In this document: positions 34,642-42,744 of the stretch, piece by piece
Numbering within the stretch: position 1 is the stretch's first letter
Layout of the letters: each line of letters begins with the position of its first letter
Assembly (NCBI GenBank): GCA_965247975.1
Contig: OZ252050.1
Location: 3,162,001 to 3,226,000, forward strand
Length of the DNA stretch: 64,000 bases
Origin: Taishania sp965247975
Lineage (GTDB): Bacteria > Bacteroidota > Bacteroidia > Flavobacteriales_D > Crocinitomicaceae
Reading direction: 5' to 3'
Program-made: the position numbers and the translations under genes
The notes under the pieces: generated by a model
What the model was told of the DNA's origin: nothing
Database searches by the model: none
The model's input: only the letters and a program-made list of their open reading frames with translations

Positions 34642-34712
34642 GATGCGATTAACGGTAGGGATGCGAAAACGGTAGGGATGCGATTAATCGCATCCCTACC
34701 GTTAATCGCATC
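34642..34712. repeat. Nested palindrome between convergent genes (core GCGATTAATCGC)
   Basis: A perfect 36-base palindrome spans 34668-34703 with the centre GCGATT/AATCGC. A further copy of its left half at 34642-34665 pairs perfectly over 24 bases with 34689-34712. Two mutually exclusive strong hairpins are therefore possible. It lies between the converging HxlR and YdeI-like genes, where a bidirectional terminator would be expected. A relative lies at 62464-62499. Confidence 0.75.
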
Positions 34713-34719
34713 GTTTCCG

Positions 34720-35319
34720 TTAAAATCCTGATTCCTTCGGTCTAAAAGGTTTCGGTTGCTGTTGTAGACCCGCATTTTCTGCAATTTCAAAAATACGTTT
34801 TTGTTTCGTAGCATCTGTCTTTGCGAGCGCGATCCATGAAAGCAGTATTTTTTGTTTGCTTTTGCTGAGCGACGAAAAATAATCCCTTGCATTTTCAAAC
34901 ATGTCAAAGGCTTCTTCCAGTGCTTTTGGTACCATCAATTCTTCTACCTCATCCAGAATTGTCCACGTACCATTTTGTTTGGCAATTTCAATGACATCAA
35001 AACCAGCTTTCGCCATTAAGCCTTGCGCCGTAAAGATTTCAATTTTTTGCTTGTTGATTTTGCTCCACGTGCTACTCGGTTTTCTTTTGCAGAAATATTG
35101 GCGGTAACAATCCTTGTCCAAGGTTTCAGCCTTACTGTCTATCCAACCAAAACACAAGGCCTCGTCTACGGCATCGCTCCACGTTAAAGATGGCTTGCCC
35201 GTATGTTTTTTGTAATAAACCACCCAAACAGCATCTTTGTGGATGTGATGTTCCGCCAACCAATTGCGCCAATGTTGCTTGGTTTCTGGATAAAATTGTT
35301 CGATTTCTTTGGTGCTCAT
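34720..35319 (-). CDS. YdeI/OmpD-associated family protein
   Basis: ATG 35319 (MSTKEIEQFYP) gives 199 residues; a longer frame to 35367 adds a hydrophobic head without support. It shows 'RNWLAEHHIHKDAVWVVYYKKHTGKPSLTW', 'AVDEALCFGWIDSKAETLD', 'YFCKRKPSSTWSKINKQK' and a C-terminal 'FFSSLSKSKQKILLSWI'. Together these form the DUF1905/YdeI-like order. The biochemical role is not established. It converges with the HxlR gene and probably forms its own unit. Confidence 0.85.
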   Translation of the reverse strand: MSTKEIEQFYPETKQHWRNWLAEHHIHKDAVWVVYYKKHTGKPSLTWSDAVDEALCFGWIDSKAETLDKDCYRQYFCKRKPSSTWSKINKQKIEIFTAQGLMAKAGFDVIEIAKQNGTWTILDEVEELMVPKALEEAFDMFENARDYFSSLSKSKQKILLSWIALAKTDATKQKRIFEIAENAGLQQQPKPFRPKESGF

Positions 35320-35493
35320 GGTGAAGAATTGGTGCGAAAATAAGGAAGATGGTGGAATAAAGGTCAAATAGAAAGGACAAACTTGAGGGGAAATGTTGTC
35401 GGTTTAGATTTTTATTGGAGAAGTGTTATTCCTCTTTTAAGCTGTTTGATGGAGCTCCTTTTACGCTTTCATTCTACCACATTTGGTTTTAAA

Positions 35494-35803
35494 AACCTGA
35501 GTTCGATTCTAAATTACAATTCAGATTTCAATTAAAATTTGAAAGAGTAGGCGGTTTTATGAGGGATAGCGAGCTATCACGATTAAAAGCAACGAACACC
35601 GCGCAAGCAGCAACGAAGTTAATTTCAAAGAATTAATTGAAAAGCAAACTTACTTTCGCCTATAAACCCTTGATTTTGTCGTCAAAACGCCTCGAAATAG
35701 CCCGCACCGCGATAGCAGCAACGTAGTTAATTACTTCGTCGCTTTTCCTAAAACTCAAGTGTTTCTAGGCGATCTGAATGAAATTTATAATCGAACTCAG
35801 GTT
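35494..35803. mobile_element. MITE-like element with ~34-base terminal inverted repeats
   Basis: A segment of about 310 bases is bounded by imperfect inverted repeats. The left end reads AACCTGAGTTCGATT..., and the right end is its complement, reaching the stop codon of the Fic gene; about 30 of 34 bases match. Inside, an 18-base direct repeat (GCAGCAACGAAGTTAATT at 35607; one mismatch at 35715) recurs. It has no coding capacity. The layout fits a non-autonomous transposable element. Confidence 0.65.
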
Positions 35804-37049
35804 AAAAAGCTAATAACATTTCCGCTTCTTTATCACTTGGATAAATTCCTGGAAATAATATCGGCGAATAATTTACAGGATAATTAATATAAAACGTAAC
35901 ATGAATTCCCTCCTTTGTTTTTTTAATTAAATCCATCTCTTCTAACTTGTCCGTAATCGTTTTTGCCGTTTTGTCAGACAGATTAGTGATTCGCTCTACT
36001 TCAGTCTTGGTGATTTTTCCTTTTAGGAAGACATCTTCTAAAATTAATTTAGCTTCTGGTCTTAATTTATTTTTAAATACCATAAGTTCGGAAAATCTTC
36101 CAATTCTTCCAATCATATTTTGGATATCAAGGATATTGTACATGTAATCTATTTGGTCAATGGCTGTTTCGAGAAAAAACGCACAAAACTCAACAAACAT
36201 TTTATTAGACAAATTACCTCTTCCGTCATAATCGTTGTATCTAGGTAAATCAGCATTTGCCAGTTTAGATTTGTATTCACTGTTCTTTCTCGCTAAGCCA
36301 CGAGATATTGACCATAATCCTGATGAATCCAAATTTTCATACATAAAACAAGCATCGGAATATAAGCGAACAACCCTACCATTACCATCGAGAAATGGAT
36401 GAATCCACGCGAGGCGATGATGGGAAGCGGCAATGGAAATAATACGTCTAATTTGAGATGTATTTGTGCTGCTCGTTGAATCATAAAACGCTTCAAAGCG
36501 ATTCATAAATTGAGAAAGATTTTCGGAAAATGGAGCGATGTGCCTGCCTACTGCAACCTCATCAACTCTAAATTCTCCAGGTATGATGCTCTTTAATACT
36601 CCTTCTTTGCTTCTTACGGTTTTAAAATCATTTGGCAGATGATCATAAAAGCGTTTGTGGATGCTTTTTATATATGCTGTTGAAGTTGGGACGACAGTTG
36701 AACCCTCACTTTTTAGTTCAATTCCAATTTCTTTATGCAAGATTATGTGGGCATGCGCTTCATACTGCAAGTCCCTTTTCGTTTTGTCTTCTGAATAGTC
36801 ATTTTTAAGTGCTCTAGCAATATCTATTGGATGCGTATCGTGACCTTCTATTAAATTAGAATAATAACTATTCATGGGACGAAGGAAATCCGAAATTGCC
36901 TTTCTTGTAATCGAATTCATTGTTCCCTCTAATCTACTCGCCTTCCGAATTAGCTCTAATGATAGATTTTCTAATCTTTTTAGATCACCATCTGGAAACA
37001 GCGGTTCCATGGTGTTTGGAGTCATATAAAATTTCGCATTGCCATCCAT
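35802..37049 (-). CDS. Fic-domain AMP-transferase-like protein with winged helix
   Basis: ATG 37049 (MDGNAKFYMT) gives 415 residues. The N-terminal inhibitory-helix motif SNLIEG ((S/T)xxxE(G/N)) lies at residues 64-69. The Fic active-site motif HPFLDGNGR is at residues 217-225, and the C-terminal segment 'KGKITKTEVERITNLSDKTAKTITDKLEEMDLI' is a winged helix. Fic enzymes transfer AMP or other phosphate-containing groups to protein hydroxyls; the helix Glu keeps them autoinhibited. A -7 element lies just upstream of the start, so the mRNA leader is very short. Direct repeats cover the -33 region. It may be a toxin-like or regulatory protein in this defence-like region. Confidence 0.9.
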   Translation of the reverse strand: MDGNAKFYMTPNTMEPLFPDGDLKRLENLSLELIRKASRLEGTMNSITRKAISDFLRPMNSYYSNLIEGHDTHPIDIARALKNDYSEDKTKRDLQYEAHAHIILHKEIGIELKSEGSTVVPTSTAYIKSIHKRFYDHLPNDFKTVRSKEGVLKSIIPGEFRVDEVAVGRHIAPFSENLSQFMNRFEAFYDSTSSTNTSQIRRIISIAASHHRLAWIHPFLDGNGRVVRLYSDACFMYENLDSSGLWSISRGLARKNSEYKSKLANADLPRYNDYDGRGNLSNKMFVEFCAFFLETAIDQIDYMYNILDIQNMIGRIGRFSELMVFKNKLRPEAKLILEDVFLKGKITKTEVERITNLSDKTAKTITDKLEEMDLIKKTKEGIHVTFYINYPVNYSPILFPGIYPSDKEAEMLLAF

Positions 37050-37053
37050 GTGA

Positions 37054-37061
37054 CAAATGTA
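37054..37061 (-). promoter_or_regulatory. -7 promoter element of the Fic gene
   Basis: Minus-strand TACATTTG is an exact TAnnTTTG, only 4 bases upstream of the ATG at 37049. Transcription would start close to the start codon (near-leaderless), or translation may begin at the in-frame ATG at 37025. Confidence 0.5.
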
Positions 37062-37074
37062 CAAAAAAACAATC

Positions 37075-37169
37075 AAATTCCGGTGGTTGTTCCGGTGGTT
37101 AATCTGTTTTTATTATTGGGATATAACGACATGATACCTATTGAAATTCCGGTGGTTGTTCCGGTGGTT
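37075..37169. repeat. 26-base direct repeats upstream of the Fic gene
   Basis: A 26-base sequence beginning AAATTCCGGTGGTTG occurs identically at 37075-37100 and 37144-37169. Each copy is itself a double TTCCGGTGGTT. A weaker third piece follows near 37172. The first copy covers the expected -33 region of the Fic promoter, so these are candidate operator or iteron-like sites. The remaining sequence to 37339 shows no gene. Confidence 0.65.
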
Positions 37170-37339
37170 GGTAATCGGTGGTGCGAAAATAATTCAGATT
37201 CTGAAATAGTGAGGTGAATAGTTCAAAAAAAGGGGTGAATGTGAGAAGTAAAAACGATTGGAAATATAGGAATGTTGATTTGAAGGGGGAAATTTTGGGT
37301 GATTGACGTAGATTTTACAAACCGCGCTTCGTTCAGTCG

Positions 37340-38011
37340 TCATAAAAATTTAGCGTCTTTCGTTAATTTACTTTTGTCGATGTCAAAGTAGTTGCTGAAC
37401 CAGTCGATCAACACTTTCTCAATTTCCTTTTTGTTAAAAGTATTCGGATTTCGACTCGATTTTAAATAATTCTCTCGCGTCATTTTTTCTGCAACTTGTC
37501 CAACTGTTTTCACATCAAGTTCGTTTCCGAATTTATTTGCGTACCAAAGTCCAGCGATTGACAATGCAAGCCCTGCTAGTCCAAACTGCCAATTAAAGAA
37601 GATTCCAACAATTGATGCAAGTAATATAATTAAAAGAGTTCTAGTCACCCAACGTGGTGGTCGTAAAATATTTAGTTTAAAACCTAAATGCTTTTCCAGT
37701 TTTTTAATGCGTGAACGTCTACTATATCTTGGTAAAAGGTCCGCAAGAGGAAATTCTGTCGAAATGGTTTTATTGTCGATTTGAAGTGTTGAGGAAATTG
37801 TGTCACGAAGTTTGTAAAATGCTTGTTGGCTTGTGCAGTCACCTGAATTGTCAAGCTGAATTTTATTTGAAATGTGGTCGCAAAGTTGTCCAAATGTGGT
37901 TATATGAGCTAACTCGTCACCAACGAACTTTATGTTGAAAGAAGCCTCCACTTTTACAAGTAAATCTCCTAAGTCCTCGGAGTCTATGTCTTTAAGTTCG
38001 AAGTCTGTCAT
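37340..38011 (-). CDS. Acyl-carrier-like protein with two TM segments
   Basis: ATG 38011 (MTDFELKDI) gives 223 residues; a TTG start at 38074 would add 21 residues. Residues 5-50 resemble an acyl-carrier-protein helix I-II region (DIDSEDLGDLLVKVEASFNI, then ITTFGQLCDHISNKI), but the DSL phosphopantetheine motif reads DSED, so attachment is doubtful. Two adjacent TM segments (about residues 120-160) follow, and the tail repeats an ACP-like 'IEKVLIDWFSNYFDIDKSKLTKDAKF'. The function is unknown. It could be a membrane-bound partner of lipid or signalling enzymes. Confidence 0.6.
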   Translation of the reverse strand: MTDFELKDIDSEDLGDLLVKVEASFNIKFVGDELAHITTFGQLCDHISNKIQLDNSGDCTSQQAFYKLRDTISSTLQIDNKTISTEFPLADLLPRYSRRSRIKKLEKHLGFKLNILRPPRWVTRTLLIILLASIVGIFFNWQFGLAGLALSIAGLWYANKFGNELDVKTVGQVAEKMTRENYLKSSRNPNTFNKKEIEKVLIDWFSNYFDIDKSKLTKDAKFL

Positions 38012-38146
38012 AGCATTGCTTGTAACGTTTTTGGGCTTTGCATTCAGTGTGGAATTGATAGTACTAATTTTCAAATTTATTACAAAAGCTAAGAGAAACT
38101 ACAAATATTCAGCCGTGTAAAAAAGCCACACTGACCCATAGCCAAT

Positions 38147-38159
38147 GTTATAGGCAGCC
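38147..38159. repeat. Inverted 13-mer, left flank of the TIR-like gene
   Basis: GTTATAGGCAGCC here is the reverse complement, with one mismatch, of GGTTGCCTATAAC at 39100-39112. The two copies bracket the TIR-like gene almost exactly (stop 38163, start 39077). Confidence 0.55.
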
Positions 38160-38162
38160 AAA

Positions 38163-39077
38163 TTATGTCTCAATAATACTTTGTCCCGATTTTAAAAAGT
38201 CTGTATACAACGATTTTATCTTGCTAGCACTTTCTGTATATTTTTTAGTTATTCTAACAATTCTTTCTATTTTTTTAGTTTTTTCATTTATCGTATCTAA
38301 TTCGCTAAATGGTTTTGTACTGCTTAAATATGAAACACATTCGATAAGGCTAATGTAATTTGACATTAGTTTGCCTTGTAAATAAAGTACATCAGGATCC
38401 TCAACGCTGTCATATAGTTTTCTCAAAATCCTTTGTGAGTTTCTAAGGCTGTTAATGGTGTCTTTCTCGAAATCAAAATTGGAGATTTGCACTACTTGCT
38501 CAAATGATAATTTTTCTTTTAGCTTAGTAAAAATCTTGTAATTCAATTTATTTCTTTCAATGTTATTAAAATCTTCTGGGTCTATTAGATCAATTATTTT
38601 GAAAAGTTCAAACGATATTTTTTTGGTTAATTCCTTTTTAACAAGATTTATTTCTTCGTTTGGGTCATGATTGTAATTTATTATTTTCCTATGTCTTATG
38701 TCAAAGGGAAGCTCTTCAATTCGCCCATAATTACTGTTGTTTATACAGATTATTTTGTCCCAACCAATATGTGATGCAGCATATCCTAACTCAATTAGAA
38801 CATTTGGATTTGGCATTGGTCTAAATTTAGAACTTTTATTAATAATGGTAATATCAGCCACAAATATGTCTGACTTCTCAATTTTGCTAAATATCGATTT
38901 TGGAATATCGGCACTGCCACTTTCGTTTCGAGTTGCTTGATCTATAAGGAGATTGGCTTTTGAACTTTTTTGAGTGTAATTTTTAATTATGGATTTAAGA
39001 CACCTTTCAATAAAGTTTCGATTTGTCTTTGGATCTAAGTCAGACTGCCAAGAATAAAATATATTGAAATCTTTCAT
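38163..39077 (-). CDS. TIR-like (FYSWQSD) nucleotide-binding/NADase-like protein
   Basis: This 304-residue protein starts FNIFYSWQSD, with 'IFVADITIINKSS' and 'NPNVLIELGYAASHIGWDKII'. This is the TIR-like fold in which the Glu of the second motif (E96 here) is the candidate catalytic residue. A helical C-terminal half (about residues 150-304) follows. Bacterial TIR-like proteins of this class are found in anti-phage systems, where they degrade NAD or bind cyclic nucleotides. I infer a defence effector; activity is not shown. It is flanked by a 13-base inverted repeat and next to an HD-Hsp90 gene. Confidence 0.75.
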   Translation of the reverse strand: MKDFNIFYSWQSDLDPKTNRNFIERCLKSIIKNYTQKSSKANLLIDQATRNESGSADIPKSIFSKIEKSDIFVADITIINKSSKFRPMPNPNVLIELGYAASHIGWDKIICINNSNYGRIEELPFDIRHRKIINYNHDPNEEINLVKKELTKKISFELFKIIDLIDPEDFNNIERNKLNYKIFTKLKEKLSFEQVVQISNFDFEKDTINSLRNSQRILRKLYDSVEDPDVLYLQGKLMSNYISLIECVSYLSSTKPFSELDTINEKTKKIERIVRITKKYTESASKIKSLYTDFLKSGQSIIET

Positions 39078-39099
39078 CTAATGTAATGTTGTGTCTATT

Positions 39100-39112
39100 G
39101 GTTGCCTATAAC
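39100..39112. repeat. Inverted 13-mer, right flank of the TIR-like gene
   Basis: GGTTGCCTATAAC pairs with 38147-38159 in inverted orientation. The sequence continues GTTTGCAATTAGGCGGTTGGCG, which looks like cassette-boundary DNA. Confidence 0.55.
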
Positions 39113-39169
39113 GTTTGCAATTAGGCGGTTGGCGAAGCTTACACCTTATGATTGTTGCTATTCGCAGAA

Positions 39170-41893
39170 TTATTTAAAATCTTTTTTTGTTAACTTTTTT
39201 AAGTTGGCTATTTCGTTTAAAGGTTTAAAAATATCATTGATTTTTTTTAAATCTCCAGTAGTTAACTCATCAAGTTTGTTTTCTTCGTTGACGTTTTTCA
39301 ATTCGTTTAAAAATTCAAAGCCAGATTTTAATATTTTTCTTAGTTCTTGATTATTTTGAATTTTATCAAAGTTTTCAATAATAAATTGTATAAAAGAATT
39401 ATTGTAATTAATTTGATATACATCTTCGTCTAGACCCTCCTTATCCTTATAAATAGATTTTCCGCCAAAACCACTAACGTAAAAAGTATTAACATTTGAC
39501 TGAATTGCAGTCGACAAATATCTACCGGTCAAACTCTTAAGCTTTTCTTGATTAGAATTAAATTTTGGATCAGGCTGTTCCTTGTGATAAATTAAGTAGC
39601 CAGTTTCTCCTTTGTAAAAAATCATATTATTAAATTTTAGCAGATCAACTAATATATCATCTAATATATCATATTGGATATATTTCCAACTATAAGAAAT
39701 AATTACCGGTAATTGCAAAAGTTCGGATACCTGCTTTTCATCTTCTATATTTGTAGCATAGACAAATCTTCTATGTTTTTTAACCAGCTCTGCTAAACTC
39801 ATTACTTCATAGATCTGTTCAAAAAATACACTCACATAAATGTTCTTGCTAATTAAATCTATGAAATCCTTCGAAATTAGTTTATTATATGAAGGACTTA
39901 AATAATTTCGCAGAAAATTAATCGAAACGTCAAGCCGTTCAGCATCATTTTTATATTTCGTTTCAAGATATTCGAATATTTTATTCAAAATTGAAACCTC
40001 GAATTTTTGTATAATTGAGAATATTGATTCTAAATCCGTAAAATTATTTCGATCAATATTGATTTTTATTTTCTTTTTTAGATTAACGTCACCAATTAAT
40101 AAAAGGAGATTTGAATTTGCGTAGCTATTAACATAAACTCCTTTTTGCGAAAATGAAATTTGACTATCTCTATGAAGATTCGTAATTGTATTAAATGCAT
40201 CATTATCAAAACACCTCGAGTCAAAAGAAAAAATTTCTTTGTAATGTTTACCAATTATTAATCCGCAAGTACCTTCAAAATCAACCTCGCTAAGCTTTGA
40301 TTCTACAATAATCAGCTTTTCAGAAATTTTTCTATTATGTAATTTTAATCGATTCTTTATTTCTGTTCTCTCCGATATATCAAATGGTAGATTTTCAATT
40401 TCAGTTGTTAAATTATTATCTGTAAGATGGATTGGAATTTCGATATGCTTGAAAATATTCCGGATATATCTCTCAAGCGTCATAAATGTGATTTCATTAT
40501 GAAACCTTTTTTTAAGATGCATAGTCATGGTTGTACCTGCTTCTAATCTATTTGAATCATCATAAAAATGGAAATAACTTTTCGGATCTTTATCAAATCT
40601 GAACTTAAGGGAGTTGCCATCTTTAGTTTTCGTTTCGATATCAATATATTCACTTAAAAGGAAATATGAAAAAACACCTACACCAAATTGACCAATCGCT
40701 TCAAACTGATTTTTAATCTTATCTTGTTCATAAAAGCTACTTGCTAAACGCCCGAAAAAATTTTCAATAATAAATTCATCCATTCCTGCACCATTATCTT
40801 GAACAGTAATTGTCGTTTTATCTACTATGACTTTTATTAAAGGTGAATATTTATCCTTCAATACCTTACTTTTATATCGACAAGAATCAATTGCGTTTTG
40901 CAAAGCTTCTCTTATGGAAGTATAATTTTCGCCATATAAATCTTCTCCAATAAATGCATTAACGACATTTTCAACGTCGAAAGAAAATTTAATCCCTTTC
41001 GGATCAAAGTCTACGAATTTATATTTTACGTCAACTTTAGAAAGATGTAAACTGTAGTGTTTTTTTTCAATAAAAGGTATAGCTCTTATAACCTTTTGAC
41101 AATAATTTATTACACTTTGTATTTTTTCGAATTGATCTTGTAATGCAGCATAAATACTCTGATCAGAACATGACACTTTAAAAATTACTTTATCATCAGA
41201 GTAATTTCTTTGAGAAGTAGCCATATGTTTAAGCCATTCACGAACACTAACTTCATTATTTGGCATATAATACTTTGCTAATATTCTAGGAACCCTGGAA
41301 TTTGTAATATCTAGCTCATCGGCAATTCTTAAGATAGAAGATAGATAAGGAAGGCAAACAAACTCTTTTCCGCTTTTTGCAAAATATTGAGGTTCATATA
41401 GGTCAAAATTCCCTAATTCAATCTTCCGATGACCCTGAGAAACTAATGCAATTGCATAAGCATATTCTTCAGACGGTATCTTCAAATCGTGCCAATCTTG
41501 AATTATTACTTTGTAACTAAGGATATGGTGAATGTCTCTCAAAAACTCTTCCTTGCTTAAATTTGGATGGGATTCTTTATAGCTTAATAATTCTCCTGTT
41601 CCAGCAATTTCAGTAATTTTTGCCTCTGGTATGCACATCCCAATATCATGTAACAAACATGACATTGATAGAACATATATTTCGTCACAACTTAAAAATG
41701 ACACTTCCTCATCAGTCAGAATTTCTGCTGCTATTTCAAACACTTCCAATGTATGATTTATGGAATGATCAGTGTATGTCGGGAAATTATCAGAATATTT
41801 ACCTAATAAAAGATTTACAGCAGTTTTTGTTTCAATAAATTTTGAATAAAGATTAGGATTTTCTTGTAGAAGTTTCGTTTCGAGTGTATTCAT
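39170..41893 (-). CDS. HD-domain / Hsp90-like (GHKL) ATPase fusion protein
   Basis: The 907-residue protein has an N-terminal HD phosphohydrolase-like domain with DHSINH (residues 42-47), LLHDIG (81-86) and 'SQGHRKIE' (about 150). These are the metal ligands of HD domains that act on nucleotides. A GHKL ATPase follows: N box REALQNAIDSCR (about 335), G1 DNGAGMD (about 367) and G2 GQFGVGVFSY (about 401). The C-terminal part is Asn/Lys-rich with no motif. Hsp90-like ATPases fused to HD or other domains occur in predicted antiviral systems. The next gene is the TIR-like protein, so the two may act together. Confidence 0.8.
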   Translation of the reverse strand: MNTLETKLLQENPNLYSKFIETKTAVNLLLGKYSDNFPTYTDHSINHTLEVFEIAAEILTDEEVSFLSCDEIYVLSMSCLLHDIGMCIPEAKITEIAGTGELLSYKESHPNLSKEEFLRDIHHILSYKVIIQDWHDLKIPSEEYAYAIALVSQGHRKIELGNFDLYEPQYFAKSGKEFVCLPYLSSILRIADELDITNSRVPRILAKYYMPNNEVSVREWLKHMATSQRNYSDDKVIFKVSCSDQSIYAALQDQFEKIQSVINYCQKVIRAIPFIEKKHYSLHLSKVDVKYKFVDFDPKGIKFSFDVENVVNAFIGEDLYGENYTSIREALQNAIDSCRYKSKVLKDKYSPLIKVIVDKTTITVQDNGAGMDEFIIENFFGRLASSFYEQDKIKNQFEAIGQFGVGVFSYFLLSEYIDIETKTKDGNSLKFRFDKDPKSYFHFYDDSNRLEAGTTMTMHLKKRFHNEITFMTLERYIRNIFKHIEIPIHLTDNNLTTEIENLPFDISERTEIKNRLKLHNRKISEKLIIVESKLSEVDFEGTCGLIIGKHYKEIFSFDSRCFDNDAFNTITNLHRDSQISFSQKGVYVNSYANSNLLLLIGDVNLKKKIKINIDRNNFTDLESIFSIIQKFEVSILNKIFEYLETKYKNDAERLDVSINFLRNYLSPSYNKLISKDFIDLISKNIYVSVFFEQIYEVMSLAELVKKHRRFVYATNIEDEKQVSELLQLPVIISYSWKYIQYDILDDILVDLLKFNNMIFYKGETGYLIYHKEQPDPKFNSNQEKLKSLTGRYLSTAIQSNVNTFYVSGFGGKSIYKDKEGLDEDVYQINYNNSFIQFIIENFDKIQNNQELRKILKSGFEFLNELKNVNEENKLDELTTGDLKKINDIFKPLNEIANLKKLTKKDFK

Positions 41894-41933
41894 TTTATGT
41901 TTATTGTTAGGTATATTATTAAAATCTTGCTTA

Positions 41934-42262
41934 TAACTTAATTAGATTGGATAAATATCTTTCTCCATTTTTGTTCTGCGTATCCAACAAAGAAAAGTTC
42001 GTCTTGCAAACGCTAAATTGCGATTTATTTCCCAAACACCTCTTCCATCCTTGCTCTGCTCCAAAAAAATCTCGTAATTCCATCTCCATACATTCAAGTT
42101 GTTTCAAAAGTTAAATAGCACCAAAACCTGCCTACAAACCTGTAAACATGTTTTATTTTCCAACAAAAGAGTCGCTTATTTAAGGTGGCAACAATTGGTG
42201 GGTAATTGGTTTTAATCGAAACAATTTTACAATTTAATTTGGTATTTTCAAAGAAAAGTTTG
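41934..42262 (+). repeat. Degenerate intergenic repeat, copy R3
   Basis: R3 contains CCAACAAAAGAGTCGCTTAT followed by GGCAACAATTGGTGG, the same as R1's right half, plus an AAATCTCGTAAT block also seen in R2. It lies between the HD-Hsp90 start and the downstream non-coding element. Confidence 0.7.
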
Positions 42263-42365
42263 GATTATTTTAGGTAAATGATTGAAAATAATAGTTTCTT
42301 GTTCAATACCGTCCTAAATAATTAACTTCTTTTTTTCATGATAAAAAAAGAAGCAAAAAAATCTA

Positions 42366-42568
42366 GTACCGATTTAAGCCGTTCGGAGAAAATCCCCATT
42401 GAAATGATTCTAGAAAAGTAGTGAATTCTTCCCGAAAAGGAAAGAATTCAGACGACAAGCGCCTTTTTTGACCGCGAAGCAGGCACGAAGTGAATCATAA
42501 ATTCAAAAGGGATTTTCTTATTAGCTTCGCTGCTGCCTTCGGCGGTCCGAACTTCTGTAAATCGGCAC
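42366..42568. repeat. Nested inverted-repeat element
   Basis: Arms of about 22-23 bases at 42366-42387 (GTACCGATTTA...GTTCGGA) and 42546-42568 are imperfect inverse copies. Inside them AGAAAATCCC (42387-42396) pairs with GGGATTTTCT (42509-42518), and GAATTCTT/AAGAATTC forms a short hairpin at 42423-42449. A small open frame on the plus strand (42490-42681) covers part of it but has no protein features. It may be the remains of a small transposable element. Confidence 0.5.
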
Positions 42569-42646
42569 GGAATCATGCAATCGACTCAATTTGTGGACGA
42601 AATAAAAGTAAATTAGCCGCGCAGCCCTCTAAAACAAACCAAAAAA

Positions 42647-42670
42647 CCCTGTCAATTTTACTTAACAGGG
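42647..42670 (-). terminator. Rho-independent terminator of the SprB-like operon
   Basis: CCCTGT (42647-42652) pairs with ACAGGG (42665-42670) around a 12-base loop. On the minus strand the stem is followed by TTTTTT, and on the plus strand by CTTTTT, so it could work both ways. The SprB-like gene ends at 42745, about 75 bases upstream. Confidence 0.75.
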
Positions 42671-42744
42671 CTTTTTCATAAATTCTTCAGTGAATTTAAG
42701 TGGGTAGCATGTAGGAAAGCGTAGTAAGTTTTAACAGGTTGTTT

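Noticed and set aside
42490..42681. Small plus-strand gene (63 codons) before the SprB-like terminator
   Set aside because: It covers an inverted-repeat element and the terminator and has no domain, leader or good start context.
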